Shown here piece by piece: positions 9,851 to 20,310 of a DNA stretch of 64,000 nucleotides; positions within the stretch are counted from its first letter, which is position 1; each line of letters begins with the position of its first letter. The notes under the pieces were generated by a model. That model worked only from the letters and a program-made list of their open reading frames with translations, had not been told where the DNA came from and made no database searches. Both the position numbers and the translations under genes were made by a program. Location of the stretch: positions 4,092,001 through 4,156,000 of the forward strand of contig NZ_CP019236.1 in NCBI RefSeq assembly GCF_001955695.1, in the 5' to 3' direction. The DNA is from Rhodoferax koreense (GTDB lineage Bacteria > Pseudomonadota > Gammaproteobacteria > Burkholderiales > Burkholderiaceae_C).

Positions 9851-11211
9851 AATCCGCACTGACCCTCGGGCTGCTGCTGGCCGCCGGCGCTGCATTGGCC
9901 CAGGCCCAGCCGGCGATACAGAGCCCCGTGCAAAGCATCACGCACGGCCAGTTCGAGCGTGTGCAGGTGCATTCACCCGCCGGGCCGGTGCGCCAGTTCG
10001 CGCTGCTGCTGGTCGAAGGCAGCACGGCCTCGGCGCAGGAACAGGCCATGCGCAGCCGGCTGCTGGCCGGTGGCGCCATGGTCGCCGAGGTCTCGATGGC
10101 CGCCTACCAGGCCAAGGTGCGCGCGCAGAAGGCGCCGTGCAGCTACGCGGGCGGCGACTTCGAGAACCTCGCGCGCCACATCCAGGCCATGCTCAAGCTG
10201 CCGGCGTATTTCGAGAGCACCGTGGTTGGCGCGGGTGACTACGCCGCCTACGCCTACGGCATGGTCGCGCAGACACCGGCCGGCGCCTTCGGCGCGCTGC
10301 TGACCGCAGGCTTCTGCCCACGGCTGGTCGTGCAACCACCGCTGTGCGCGGTCAACAAGCTCAGCTGGCGTTTGGTCAGCCAAGCCGGCCAGGGCCAGTC
10401 CGTGGACATGGCGCCGGTGCCGCTCGGCATTCCGTGGATGGCTGCGACCGCGTCATCGACCAACGGCACGGCCGCCTGCGAACCCGCGGCAGGCCAGGCC
10501 TTCGTCGCCCAGGTGCCGCAGGCCCGCCTGCTTGCGAGCTTCGACGCCGCCGCGGCCGAAATCACCGCGCAGCGACCCGTGCTGGAGGCCGCGCCCGCGC
10601 AGTTGGCCGACCTGCCCGTCGTGGAAGTGCCGACGCAGCAGCCCGGCAAGCGCTTCGCCGTGCTGCTGTCCGGCGATGGCGGTTGGGCCGGCATCGACAA
10701 GGACATCGCCGCCGCCCTGGCGCGCCAGGGCGTGCCGGTGGCCGGCTTCGACTCGCTGCGCTATTTCTGGAGCAAGCGCACGCCCGAAGGCCTGGCGGCC
10801 GATCTGGACCGGCTGGTGCACCACTACGCCGCGCGCTGGCAGCGCAGCGAGGTGATCCTGATCGGCTTCTCGCAGGGGGCCGACGTGTTGCCTTTCGCGC
10901 TGAACCGGCTGCCCGAACGCACGCGCGCCATGGTGCGGCTGTCGGTGCTGCTGGCGCCGGCCGAGAAGGCCTCGTTCGAGTTCCATGTCAGCAACTGGCT
11001 CGGCCCCAGCGGGGACAAGCCGGTGCTGCCGGAGGCCCGGAAGATGGAGGCCGCGCGCACGCTGTGCGTGCATGGCAGCGAGGAGAAGCGCTCGCTGTGC
11101 CCGCAACTGGGACCCAATAACGCGCAGGTGGTCATGCTCAAGGGCGCCCACCACTTCGACGGCGACTACGCCGGCCTGGCCGACCGCATCCTGCGCACGG
11201 CCGGGCCCTGA
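9847..11211 (+). CDS. acvB: AcvB/VirJ-family periplasmic lipase (putative aminoacyl-phosphatidylglycerol hydrolase)
   Basis: A 454-residue protein with a clear signal peptide (LTLGLLLAAGAALAQA) and the two-part AcvB layout. The C-terminal VirJ domain is an alpha/beta hydrolase with LLSGDGGWAGIDKDIA, the nucleophile elbow IGFSQGADV, and a late histidine in KGAHHFDGDY. In Agrobacterium the homologous AcvB, made from an lpiA-acvB operon, hydrolyses lysyl-phosphatidylglycerol. Here the ATGA overlap with mprF implies the same synthesis/turnover pair, acting in the periplasm. Confidence 0.88.
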   Translation: MKSALTLGLLLAAGAALAQAQPAIQSPVQSITHGQFERVQVHSPAGPVRQFALLLVEGSTASAQEQAMRSRLLAGGAMVAEVSMAAYQAKVRAQKAPCSYAGGDFENLARHIQAMLKLPAYFESTVVGAGDYAAYAYGMVAQTPAGAFGALLTAGFCPRLVVQPPLCAVNKLSWRLVSQAGQGQSVDMAPVPLGIPWMAATASSTNGTAACEPAAGQAFVAQVPQARLLASFDAAAAEITAQRPVLEAAPAQLADLPVVEVPTQQPGKRFAVLLSGDGGWAGIDKDIAAALARQGVPVAGFDSLRYFWSKRTPEGLAADLDRLVHHYAARWQRSEVILIGFSQGADVLPFALNRLPERTRAMVRLSVLLAPAEKASFEFHVSNWLGPSGDKPVLPEARKMEAARTLCVHGSEEKRSLCPQLGPNNAQVVMLKGAHHFDGDYAGLADRILRTAGP

Positions 11212-11247
11212 GGCGCTTTTCAGCCGCCCGTTCGGGCCGGTCCGACC

Positions 11248-11901
11248 TCAGGCCGAGAATTCCCAGCGCTTTCTAGCCCCGAGAACCGCATCCGGGTACA
11301 GCGCCTTGCCACGCGAGCCGTTGTAGCGGCCCAGGCCCATGAACAGGTTGCCGCCCTCGCGGTCCAGGTAGTGGCGCAGGATCACACAGCCGAAGCGCAG
11401 ATTGGTCTGCATGTGGAACAGCTTGCCCGCGTCGCCGTCGCCGAGCACGCGCGTCCAGAACGGCATCACCTGGGTGTAGCCGCGCGCACCGACCGGGCTC
11501 ACCGCGAACTTGCGGAAATTGCTCTCGACCTGGATCAGGCCCAGCACCAGCGCGGTGTCGAGGCCGGCGCGCTTGCTCTCGTACCACACGGTTTCCAGGA
11601 ACTCGCGGCGCACGTTCCAGTCGGGCTTTTTCGGGCGCAATCGATCGCTCATGGCGCCGAGCCAGCGCAGGTAGGCCAGCCGCGCCTCCGTGCTGGCGAA
11701 TTCGGGCACCGGCGGCGCGGCGTTGCCCACCGCCGAACTCAGGGCCGAGCGCACCGAATCGGCCAACGGCTCCTCCAGTTGCCCGCCGGCGTGCGCGAAC
11801 TCCGTTTTTGATAGCAGCCCCAGCCCGCCGGCCGTCCACCACAGGGCTTTTCTTCTTGAAAAGCCGGGGGGGGCCAAAGCGCGGGGCAGCGTGTCGTTCA
11901 C
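11248..11901 (-). CDS. Lytic transglycosylase (SLT domain) with Tat-like signal
   Basis: A 217-residue protein with an N-terminal twin-arginine motif (FSRRKALWWTAGGLGLL) followed by AHA, so it is probably exported by Tat and cleaved. The SLT domain has the catalytic glutamate in LIQVESNFRKFAVSPVGARG and the downstream MPFW and GLGRYNGS motifs. It cleaves peptidoglycan between MurNAc and GlcNAc. It follows proS by 19 bp on the same strand and is probably co-transcribed. The signal-peptide codons contain an 8-bp inverted repeat (11845-11865). Confidence 0.87.
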   Translation of the reverse strand: MNDTLPRALAPPGFSRRKALWWTAGGLGLLSKTEFAHAGGQLEEPLADSVRSALSSAVGNAAPPVPEFASTEARLAYLRWLGAMSDRLRPKKPDWNVRREFLETVWYESKRAGLDTALVLGLIQVESNFRKFAVSPVGARGYTQVMPFWTRVLGDGDAGKLFHMQTNLRFGCVILRHYLDREGGNLFMGLGRYNGSRGKALYPDAVLGARKRWEFSA

Positions 11902-11920
11902 GTTGTCGATCAGCCCTGGA

Positions 11921-13672
11921 TCAAGCCACAGGCGCGAGCCTGGACTGGAGGTGCGCGAACACCTCGCCCACCGCGACCTTGGTGGCGGCGGCGTCGCGGC
12001 GGTGCTGGTATTCGACCAGGCCTTCCTTCAGGCCCTTGTCGCCGATCGTGACGCGGTGCGGCACGCCGATGAGTTCCCAGTCGGCGAACATCGCGCCGGG
12101 GCGCTCGCCCCGGTCGTCCAGGATCACATCCACACCCGCGGCCATCAGTTCGGCGTAGAGCGCTTCCGCCGCGGCCTTCACCTCGGGGCTGCGGTCCGGC
12201 CCGATCGGGCAGATGGCGACGGTGAACGGTGCGATCGCGTCGGGCCAGATGATGCCGCGCTCGTCGTGGTTCTGCTCGATGGCGGCCGCCGGCAGCCGGG
12301 TGATGCCGATGCCGTAGCAGCCCATCTCGAGGAACTGCGGCTTGCCGTTGACGTCGAGGAAGGTCGCGTTCATCGCGCGGCTGTACTTGGTGCCGAGGTA
12401 GAACACATGGCCGACCTCGATGCCGCGCTCGATGGCCAGCACGCCCTGGCCGTCGGGCGACGGGTCGCCGGCGACGATGTTGCGCAGGTCGGCCACGAGT
12501 TCGGGCTCGGGCAGGTCGCGGCCCCAGTTCACGCCGGTCATGTGAAAGTCGGCCTCGTTGGCGCCGCAGACCCAGTCGCTCATCACCGCCACTTCGCGGT
12601 CTACCACCAGCTTCACCGGCTGCACCAGGTTCAGCGGGCCGAGGTAGCCGGGCTTGCAGCCGAAGTGAGCCTCGATCTCGGGCAGCGTGGCGAAGCGAAA
12701 GGTGTTGTTCAGGCCGGGCACCTTGCCAACCTTGACTTCGTTCATGTCGTGGTCGCCGCGCAGCAGCAGCAGCCACACCTGGGTCTTCGCGACCGCGCCC
12801 TGCTCGTCCAGCTCGTCGGTGGCCAGCACCAGCGACTTCACCGTGTTCTTCAACGGCAGGTTCAACAGTTCGGCCACGTCGGCGCAGGTGGCCTTGCCGG
12901 GGGTCGCCGTCTTGGTCAGGGGCTGCGTGGCGGCGCCACGGGCCTGCTGCGGCGCCAGCGCCTCGGCTTTTTCCATGTTGGCCGCGTAGTCGCTGGTCGG
13001 GCAGTAGACGATCGCGTCCTCGCCAGTGGCGGCGATCACCTGGAACTCTTCGCTCAGGTCGCCGCCGATGGCGCCGCTGTCGGCCGCCACGGCGCGGTAG
13101 CTCAGGCCGAAACGGTCGAAGATCCTGCGGTAGGCCTGGGCCATCACCTGGTAGCTCTGCTTGGCCGCGTCCATGTCACGGTCGAAGCTGTAGGCGTCCT
13201 TCATGGTGAATTCGCGACCGCGCATCAGACCGAAACGCGGCCGGCGCTCGTCGCGGAACTTGGTCTGGATCTGGTAGAAGTTCTTGGGCAGCTGCTTGTA
13301 GCTGCGGAATTCCTGGCGCGCGATGTCGGTGATGACTTCCTCGCTCGTCGGCTGCACCACGAAGTCGCGCGCATGGCGGTCCTTGATGCGCAGCAGCTCG
13401 GGGCCCATCTTCTCGAAGCGACCGGTCTCCTGCCACAACTCGGCCGGCTGGATCACCGGCATGGTGACTTCGATGGCGCCGGCCCGATTCATCTCCTCGC
13501 GCACGATGGCCTCGACCTTGCGGATCACGCGCAGCCCCATCGGCATGTAGCTGTAGATGCCGGCGCCCAGCTTCTTGATCATGCCCGCCCGGGTCATGAG
13601 CCGGTGGCTTGCGACCTCGGCGTCGGCAGGGGCTTCTTTGAGCGTGGAAATAAGGAACTGGGAGGCTTTCAT
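11921..13672 (-). CDS. proS: Prolyl-tRNA synthetase (bacterial type)
   Basis: A 583-residue class II synthetase of the long bacterial form. Motif 2 is in [24 protein letters not shown]; the YbaK-like editing insertion follows (about residues 230-400: [16 protein letters not shown] to GVNWGRDL); class II motif 3 is in CYGIGITR; the anticodon-binding domain is C-terminal. The start [15 protein letters not shown] at 13672 matches the family; the frame stays open 28 codons upstream but without homology. It is divergent from rppH. Confidence 0.96.
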   Translation of the reverse strand: MKASQFLISTLKEAPADAEVASHRLMTRAGMIKKLGAGIYSYMPMGLRVIRKVEAIVREEMNRAGAIEVTMPVIQPAELWQETGRFEKMGPELLRIKDRHARDFVVQPTSEEVITDIARQEFRSYKQLPKNFYQIQTKFRDERRPRFGLMRGREFTMKDAYSFDRDMDAAKQSYQVMAQAYRRIFDRFGLSYRAVAADSGAIGGDLSEEFQVIAATGEDAIVYCPTSDYAANMEKAEALAPQQARGAATQPLTKTATPGKATCADVAELLNLPLKNTVKSLVLATDELDEQGAVAKTQVWLLLLRGDHDMNEVKVGKVPGLNNTFRFATLPEIEAHFGCKPGYLGPLNLVQPVKLVVDREVAVMSDWVCGANEADFHMTGVNWGRDLPEPELVADLRNIVAGDPSPDGQGVLAIERGIEVGHVFYLGTKYSRAMNATFLDVNGKPQFLEMGCYGIGITRLPAAAIEQNHDERGIIWPDAIAPFTVAICPIGPDRSPEVKAAAEALYAELMAAGVDVILDDRGERPGAMFADWELIGVPHRVTIGDKGLKEGLVEYQHRRDAAATKVAVGEVFAHLQSRLAPVA

Positions 13673-13731
13673 CGGCGATTGGGGGGCGAAATTAGGGGGT
13701 GATCGGGGCAGAGAAAGACGGACCGCATCGC

Positions 13732-13759
13732 TTGATACACAGCCAGTGCTGTGCATAAT
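13732..13759 (+). promoter_or_regulatory. Sigma-70-type promoter of rppH
   Basis: TTGATA (13732-13737) and CATAAT (13754-13759) are separated by 16 bp, about 30 bp before the rppH start. Both hexamers are one mismatch from, or close to, consensus. Confidence 0.6.
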
Positions 13760-13788
13760 GGAAACAGTTTAAAAATTGGGGTTTGATT

Positions 13789-14460
13789 ATGCTTGACCGA
13801 GAAGGCTTTAGGCCTAACGTCGGCATCATCCTGCTCAACCAGAAGAATCAGGTATTTTGGGGCAAGCGCATTCGCACCCACTCCTGGCAGTTTCCGCAGG
13901 GTGGCATTGACCGGGGCGAAACCCCCGAGCAGGCCATGTTCCGTGAACTGCACGAAGAAGTGGGGCTGCATCCGGAGCATGTACGCGTTGTTGCCCGCAC
14001 CCGTGACTGGTTGCGCTACGAGGTGCCAGACCGGTTTATCCGGCGTGATGCACGTGGTCACTACAAGGGACAGAAACAGATCTGGTATCTGTTGCAACTG
14101 GTCGGCCACGACTGGGATTTGAATCTGCGCGCCACCAACCATCCGGAGTTCGACGCCTGGCGCTGGAACGACTATTGGGTGCCGCTGGACGTGGTGGTCG
14201 AGTTCAAGCGCGGCGTGTACGAAATGGCGCTGACCGAACTCGCGCGTTTCCTGCCGCGACACGATTCGCGCAACCGTTATCTGCGCAGCAGCATGCGCAC
14301 CCGCGAAAGCGGCCATGCCGACGCGCATTTCGAAGCCGTGCCAGGCGCTCACTTCGAACTGCCGCCTGGTGCCACCTTCGAACCCGATCCCCAGTTGGCG
14401 CAGCAACGCGACCCGCAAGAAAAGAACCATGCTCCGTTCGTTCCCACGCTGCCTCCGTAA
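13789..14460 (+). CDS. rppH: RNA pyrophosphohydrolase
   Basis: A 223-residue RppH/NudH. The family N-terminus [17 protein letters not shown] fixes the ATG at 13789. The Nudix box is [23 protein letters not shown]. It removes pyrophosphate from the 5' end of triphosphorylated mRNA and so starts RNase E-dependent decay. The catalytic domain ends near residue 165; the remaining tail, with repeated HFE/TFE segments, is a low-complexity extension seen in Burkholderiales. Its last 32 bases overlap the next gene in a different frame. Confidence 0.93.
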   Translation: MLDREGFRPNVGIILLNQKNQVFWGKRIRTHSWQFPQGGIDRGETPEQAMFRELHEEVGLHPEHVRVVARTRDWLRYEVPDRFIRRDARGHYKGQKQIWYLLQLVGHDWDLNLRATNHPEFDAWRWNDYWVPLDVVVEFKRGVYEMALTELARFLPRHDSRNRYLRSSMRTRESGHADAHFEAVPGAHFELPPGATFEPDPQLAQQRDPQEKNHAPFVPTLPP

Positions 14461-14974
14461 CTACACGACGCCGTTCCTCGCTGCCGCGCTCGCGGCCCTG
14501 GCGCTGACGGCCGGCGCCGCGCAGTCCACTCCCGAACTCAGGGCCTCCGACGATCCGGCGGTCTGGGCCGAGACCGAGGTGCCGCCACCGCCGGCCTTCA
14601 GCACCAGCCAGCTCATCAATATCGATTTGGGGCCGAATGTGGCGCTGAAGTTCGGGCTCGACCCGAAGTCCGTCAGCATCGGCAAGGACGACGTGGTCCG
14701 GTACGTGGTGGTGGCCACGAGCCCCGGGGCAACCACGGGGCTGTATGAAGGCATCCGCTGTGCCACCGGCGAAGTCAAGACCTACGGCCGCTACAACGAC
14801 GGTCAATGGAACCTGGCGAAATCACCCGAGTGGAGCCGGCTGTTCGGCAACGGCGCCTACCGGCACTCGCTGGCGCTGGCCCGGATGGGCGCGTGTGAAC
14901 AGACCAGCCCGCCGCGCAGTGCGCAAGACATGGTGCGCAACATCAAATACCCGCGGGCCGAGAGCACGCACTGA
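14429..14974 (+). CDS. CNP1-like family protein (secreted, function unknown)
   Basis: A 181-residue protein with an N-terminal signal segment ([18 protein letters not shown]). The body matches the CNP1-like family, known from Neisseria and other betaproteobacteria, by motifs such as [34 protein letters not shown] and the terminal YPRAE. No enzymatic motif is visible; it is probably periplasmic or a lipoprotein-like envelope protein. It overlaps rppH by 32 bp, so the two are translated from one message. Confidence 0.75.
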   Translation: MLRSFPRCLRNYTTPFLAAALAALALTAGAAQSTPELRASDDPAVWAETEVPPPPAFSTSQLINIDLGPNVALKFGLDPKSVSIGKDDVVRYVVVATSPGATTGLYEGIRCATGEVKTYGRYNDGQWNLAKSPEWSRLFGNGAYRHSLALARMGACEQTSPPRSAQDMVRNIKYPRAESTH

Positions 14975-15010
14975 GGCCGGAAGCCCCAGGCGTGCCATGT
15001 CGGCGCGATA

Positions 15011-16168
15011 TCAGCGCGTCAGCACCAGGTTGTCGCGGTGCACCATCTCCGGCTCGGCCACGTAGCCCAACAGGCTTTCGAACTCACCCGAGGGCTTGCG
15101 GCACAAGAGCCGCGCTTCAGAGCTCGAATAATTGGCGAGACCTCTCGCGATGTGCAAGCCGTCGGCGTCGCGGATGGCGATCACGTCGCCACGCGAGAAG
15201 TCGCCCTCCACCGCCACCATGCCGATGGGCAGCAGGCTCTTGCCTTCGTCGCGCACCTTGCTGGCGGCGCCGGCGTCGATCGTCACCGCGCCGCGCAGTT
15301 GCAGGTGGTCGGCCATCCACTGCTTGCGCGCCTGCGTCTTCTGCGTCTGGGCCACCAGCAGCGTGCCGATGGCTTCGCCGCGCGCCAGGCGCAGCAACGC
15401 GTCGGGCTCGCGTCCCCAGGCGATCACCGTGGACGCACCCGAACCCGCGGCGCGTTTGGCCGCGAGGATCTTGGTCAACATGCCGCCTCGGCCGATGCTC
15501 GAGCCAGCGCCCCCCGCCATGACTTCCAGCGCCACATCGCCGGCCTTGGCTTCGGAGACGAACTCGGCCGATGGATGCTTGCGCGGGTCGGCGGTGTACA
15601 GGCCCTTCTGGTCGGTGAGGATCACCAACGCGTCGGCCTCCACCAGATTCGCCACCAGCGCGCCCAGCGTGTCGTTGTCGCCGAACTTGATTTCGTCGTT
15701 GACCACGGTGTCGTTTTCGTTGATGACGGGCACCACGCCGTGCTGCAGCAGCGTCAGCAGGGTGGCGCGCGCATTGAGGTAACGCTCGCGGTCGGCCAGG
15801 TCGGCATGGGTCAGCAGCACCTGGGCGCTGCCCAGGCCGTTCTCGCGCAGCTTGGTTTCGTACATCTGCGCCAAGCCCATCTGGCCCACGGCCGCGGCCG
15901 CCTGCAGTTCCTGGATTTCGCGTGGCCGCGTGGCCCAGCCGAGCCGCTTCATGCCCTCGGCCACCGCGCCGCTGGAGACCATGATCACCTCGCGCTTGTG
16001 CCCGATGCGGTTGGCGCCGCTGCCGACCAGCGCCGCCAGTTGCCGGCACCATTCGCCGATGGCGGCTTCGTCGAGCCCGCGCCCCTCGTTGGTCACCAGG
16101 CTGGAGCCGACCTTGACGACGATGCGCCGCGCATCACGCAGGACGGTGGATGTTGCTTTAAGAGTCAT
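15011..16168 (-). CDS. proB: Glutamate 5-kinase
   Basis: A 385-residue ProB with an amino-acid-kinase domain ([63 protein letters not shown]) and a C-terminal PUA domain (about residues 290-375). It phosphorylates glutamate as the first step of proline synthesis and is usually feedback-inhibited by proline. It lies downstream of obgE with a 56-bp gap in the common Burkholderiales order rplU-rpmA-obgE-proB. Confidence 0.95.
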   Translation of the reverse strand: MTLKATSTVLRDARRIVVKVGSSLVTNEGRGLDEAAIGEWCRQLAALVGSGANRIGHKREVIMVSSGAVAEGMKRLGWATRPREIQELQAAAAVGQMGLAQMYETKLRENGLGSAQVLLTHADLADRERYLNARATLLTLLQHGVVPVINENDTVVNDEIKFGDNDTLGALVANLVEADALVILTDQKGLYTADPRKHPSAEFVSEAKAGDVALEVMAGGAGSSIGRGGMLTKILAAKRAAGSGASTVIAWGREPDALLRLARGEAIGTLLVAQTQKTQARKQWMADHLQLRGAVTIDAGAASKVRDEGKSLLPIGMVAVEGDFSRGDVIAIRDADGLHIARGLANYSSSEARLLCRKPSGEFESLLGYVAEPEMVHRDNLVLTR

Positions 16169-16224
16169 TTCTGCCTGTAGCGCCCGTCCACCTTGCGACG
16201 CCAGCTATTATTTTTGAAACAATT

Positions 16225-17316
<1,092 letters not shown>

Positions 17317-17341
17317 TTATTTAGTTTAGGGCCTGAAACAA

Positions 17342-17367
17342 AGAAGCCCCGGCGAGGCGGGGCTTCT
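17342..17367 (-). terminator. Hairpin between rpmA and obgE, probable (partial) terminator
   Basis: A 9-bp stem AGAAGCCCC/GGGGCTTCT with an 8-base loop. Read on the minus strand it is followed by TTTGTTTC, a weak U-tract. It would let ribosomal-protein message exceed obgE-proB message. Confidence 0.6.
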
Positions 17368-17398
17368 GAGGATCAGGATGATCACCTGAGCCGGGGTA

Positions 17399-17659
17399 TC
17401 AAGCCGCCGGCGTCACGATCACATGATGCTTGTTCATCGCGCCCTTGACGGCGAACGACACGTGGCCGTCAACCAGAGCGAACAAGGTGTGGTCCTTGCC
17501 CACGCCGACATTGGTGCCGGGGTGGAATTGGGTGCCACGTTGACGCACGATGATGGAGCCTGCGCTGATGAGCTGGCCACCGAAGGCCTTCACACCCAGC
17601 ATCTTTGGCTTGGAGTCACGTCCGTTGCGCGTTGAGCCGCCGCCTTTTTTCTGTGCCAT
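17399..17659 (-). CDS. rpmA: 50S ribosomal protein L27
   Basis: An 86-residue L27 beginning [16 protein letters not shown], with no cleavable N-terminal extension of the Firmicutes type. The core [26 protein letters not shown] is typical. Its N-terminus reaches the peptidyl-transferase centre. It follows rplU by 19 bp. Confidence 0.97.
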   Translation of the reverse strand: MAQKKGGGSTRNGRDSKPKMLGVKAFGGQLISAGSIIVRQRGTQFHPGTNVGVGKDHTLFALVDGHVSFAVKGAMNKHHVIVTPAA

Positions 17660-17678
17660 GGTTCCTGCTCCTTAAGCT

Positions 17679-17990
17679 TTAACCTGCAATGGCGCCGATT
17701 TGCAGTTCGGTGAACTGCTGGCGATGCCCTTGACGTTTCTGATAGTGCTTACGGCGACGCATTTTGAAAATGCTCACTTTGTCGTGTTTGCCGTGAGCCA
17801 CAACCGTGACCGTAACCGATGCGCCGGACACCAAGGGCGTGCCAACCTTGATCTCGCTGCCGTTGCCGACTGCCAGAACCTGATCGAACACAATCTCTTG
17901 GCCTACGTCCGCAGCAATCTGTTCTACTTTAATTTTTTCGCCGGAAGCAACACGATACTGTTTGCCGCCGGTTTTTATGACCGCGTACAT
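17679..17990 (-). CDS. rplU: 50S ribosomal protein L21
   Basis: A 103-residue L21 beginning [20 protein letters not shown] and containing the [14 protein letters not shown] signature. The ATG at 17990 is the family start; a start five codons upstream is possible but not conserved. It is the first gene of the rplU-rpmA-obgE-proB transcript and divergent from ispB. Confidence 0.97.
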   Translation of the reverse strand: MYAVIKTGGKQYRVASGEKIKVEQIAADVGQEIVFDQVLAVGNGSEIKVGTPLVSGASVTVTVVAHGKHDKVSIFKMRRRKHYQKRQGHRQQFTELQIGAIAG

Positions 17991-18160
17991 GAATGACCTC
18001 TTCAATTTAGCTCCGGGACGGATTTCCGCAGAGCCTTATAGTTTAGCATAGCGCCGGGATTCCAGCCACAGCCCGCGCCCGGGCGGGTGCGGCGCGCCTT
18101 CACGCGCCCGGGATGAAGTGCCAAATTTCCTATAATTCGCCAACTACTTCCGCTCGCATT

Positions 18161-19144
18161 TTGTCCGTCCATCCCACAAGCACCGCCGCCGCCCTCGCCC
18201 TGATCTCCGACGACATGCGCGAGGTGGACAAAGTCATCGCGCTGCGCCTGTCGTCCGGCGTTCCGTTGGTCGGCGAAGTCGCACAGTACATCATCTCCGC
18301 CGGCGGCAAACGCCTGCGGCCCGCCATCCATCTGCTGATGTGCGGCGCGCTCGGCTACCGGCAGACGCAGCGCTTCAACATGGCGGCCGTGCTGGAGTTC
18401 ATCCATACATCGACCTTGCTGCACGATGACGTGGTCGACGACTCCAGCCTGAGGCGCGGCCGCGCCACCGCCAACGAGGTGTTCGGCAACCCGGCGAGCG
18501 TGCTGGTCGGCGATTTCCTCTACTCGCGGGCCTTCCAGATGATGGTCGAGATCCAGGACATGCGCGTGATGCAGATCCTGGCCGATGCGGTCAACGTGAT
18601 TGCCGAAGGCGAAGTGCTGCAGCTGGTGAACATGCACGATGCCACGCTCACAGAGGCGGCGTACCTGCGCGTGATCCGCTCCAAGACCGCCAAGCTTTTC
18701 GAAGCCAGCACCCGGCTGGCGGCCGTGCTGAACGGCGCCACGTTTGAGATCGAACAGGCCTGCGCCGAATACGGCCAGGCGCTGGGCACCGCTTTCCAGG
18801 TCATCGACGACGTGCTCGACTACGACGGCGACGTGGCCGAGATGGGCAAGAACCTGGGTGACGACCTGCGTGAAGGCAAGGCCACGCTGCCGCTGATCAT
18901 CGCGATGCAGCGCGGCTCGCAAGCGCAATGCGCGACGATCCGCCATGCCATCGAGAACGGCGAAGTCGAGAAGATCGAAGAGATCATCCAGATCGTCAGA
19001 GCCACCGGCGCGCTGGAAGCCACACGTGACGCCGCCGCGGCCGAAGCCCGCCGCGCCATCGAGGCGACGAGCCTGTTGCCGGCCAATACCTATACCAGCG
19101 GTTTGCTACAATTGGCGGCTCAATTGTTGGAGCGCAGATCCTGA
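18161..19144 (+). CDS. ispB: Octaprenyl diphosphate synthase (trans-isoprenyl synthase)
   Basis: About 327 residues, with both aspartate-rich motifs of long-chain trans-prenyl synthases: LLHDDVVDDSSLRRG and VIDDVLDYDGD, plus GGKRLRPAIHLL. It makes the side chain of ubiquinone-8. The start is uncertain: an ATG at 18113 lies upstream of a TATAAT at 18131-18136 that looks like a -10 box, so I prefer the TTG at 18161, where homology begins shortly after (ISDDMREVDKVI). rplU is divergent; tRNA-Pro follows 26 bp after the stop. Confidence 0.92.
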   Translation: MSVHPTSTAAALALISDDMREVDKVIALRLSSGVPLVGEVAQYIISAGGKRLRPAIHLLMCGALGYRQTQRFNMAAVLEFIHTSTLLHDDVVDDSSLRRGRATANEVFGNPASVLVGDFLYSRAFQMMVEIQDMRVMQILADAVNVIAEGEVLQLVNMHDATLTEAAYLRVIRSKTAKLFEASTRLAAVLNGATFEIEQACAEYGQALGTAFQVIDDVLDYDGDVAEMGKNLGDDLREGKATLPLIIAMQRGSQAQCATIRHAIENGEVEKIEEIIQIVRATGALEATRDAAAAEARRAIEATSLLPANTYTSGLLQLAAQLLERRS

Positions 19145-19170
19145 TTTCTTCAGGCGTTTGTGACGCCACT

Positions 19171-19247
19171 CGGGGTGTAGCTTAGTCTGGTAAAGCGCTA
19201 CGTTCGGGACGTAGAGACCGGAGGTTCGAATCCTCTCACCCCGACCA
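19171..19247 (+). tRNA. tRNA-Pro, anticodon CGG
   Basis: A 77-nt cloverleaf including the encoded CCA. The acceptor stem begins CGGGGTG and pairs with CACCCCG; the anticodon stem CTACG/CGTAG encloses the loop TTCGGGA, giving anticodon CGG; the T arm is GGTTCGAATCC. Its 3' half is the left attachment repeat of the genomic island, so the gene stayed intact after integration. Confidence 0.96.
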
Positions 19248-19249
19248 GA
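19206..19249 (+). repeat. Left attachment site repeat (attL) within tRNA-Pro
   Basis: 44 bp identical to 33153-33196, running from GGGACGTAG in the anticodon arm to the base after CCAG. Including the four bases before it and one mismatch (CGTTC versus CGTTT), the match reaches 48 of 49. After it the two copies diverge at once. Confidence 0.92.
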
Positions 19250-19297
19250 ATTCTCCTTGTAGATCAACGACTTTCTGAAGTCGCATGACCTGCCCCC

Positions 19298-20119
19298 TTC
19301 CGCCGTACTCTCGTACGTGTGGCCATAGGCCCACTCGCGCAGGGCAGATTGGATGAACCTCTCGGCCTTGCCGTTGGTCTGAGGGCGGTAGGCCCGTGTG
19401 AACTTCTGGGTGATGCCCAGTTCCAGGCACGCCTCAGCGAACGGCGCCGATCGGAACGACATGCCGTTGTCAGTGAGCACGCGTTGGATGGGTACGCGCA
19501 AGCCGGCGAAGTAGGCGACTGCGGCCCGCAGGAACGCCCCGGCACTGATCTTCGTCTCGTCGGGGTAGACCTGCGTGAAGGCCAGCCGGCCGTGGTCGTC
19601 CACGGCCACGAAGATGTATTCCCAGCCGACATTGCGGGCGCGCTGGGTCCGGTCCCCGGTGATGCGGTGGCCGACCTGCTCGAAGCGCCCCAGCTTCTTG
19701 ATGTCGATGTGCAGCAGCTCACCGGGGTTCTCGCGCTCGTACCGTTGCACAGGCTCGTTGAGCCGCAGATCGCTTAGCCGCGACAGCCCGGCTCGGCGCA
19801 GGACACGGCTGACCGTCGCCTTGGACACGCCCATGTACGAGGCGATATAGGCTTGCAGGCACAGCTTGCGGCGCAGCTTCACGATGGCCAGCGCGACATG
19901 CGGCTCGATGGCGCGCGGTGACTTCTCGGGACGCGAGGACTTGTCCAGCAGACCATTGGCACTGTCTGCCAGGTAGCGAGCCAGCCATTTGCGTGCAGTC
20001 ACGGCACTGACGCCATGCTTGGCGCCCGCATCTGATGCGCTCATGCCACGTTTTGTGAGGTCTTGGACCATCTCCAAGCGACGCAGGTAGGTCAATCGGG
20101 CATTCTTATGAGTGTTCAT
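19298..20119 (-). pseudogene. IS481-family transposase, C-terminally truncated
   Basis: The N-terminal helix-turn-helix region and the integrase core are present, with a complete DDE set: D139 in HIDIKK, D217 in LTDNGM and E253 in NGKAERF (residues counted from the start at 20119). Homology stops near residue 274, just after REWAYGHTYE, where the family normally continues for some 60 residues (WLHHYNWHRPH region). The frame then runs through about 50 bp of unidentified DNA and into the antisense of tRNA-Pro. The transposase is therefore probably dead. Confidence 0.85.
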
Positions 20120-20198
20120 TCGGTTTGGTAATTTGAGTTGACTGGGGGTTTGGCGATTTCCAGTCTCTCAGAACCTCTCCGGGTGAACACCCGCAACA
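19298..20198 (-). mobile_element. IS481-family insertion sequence remnant
   Basis: The right end is probably at 20198: read inward on the minus strand it begins TGTTGCGGGTGTTCACCC, which has the TGT start and the style of IS481 terminal repeats and lies 79 bp before the transposase ATG. The left terminal repeat is missing along with the transposase C-terminus, so the element was cut by a deletion at the tRNA-proximal end of the island. Confidence 0.7.
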
Positions 20199-20310
20199 AC
20201 CTATTGGAACTTCACAGTTAGATCGCGATTAGATCCGGGTCTGGATTGGGATTGAGATTGGCAACCTTGAAGGTCGAAGCCCGAGACAATTAGCTGTCCT
20301 GACGCGCGAA

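Noticed and set aside
7085..9895. A 936-codon open frame on the minus strand opposite mprF, and a 1160-codon frame at 7729-11211 on the plus strand.
   Set aside because: Both consist of Gln/Arg/Gly/Ala-rich, low-complexity sequence produced by the third-position GC bias of mprF and acvB. The 1160-codon frame simply runs into the real acvB frame.
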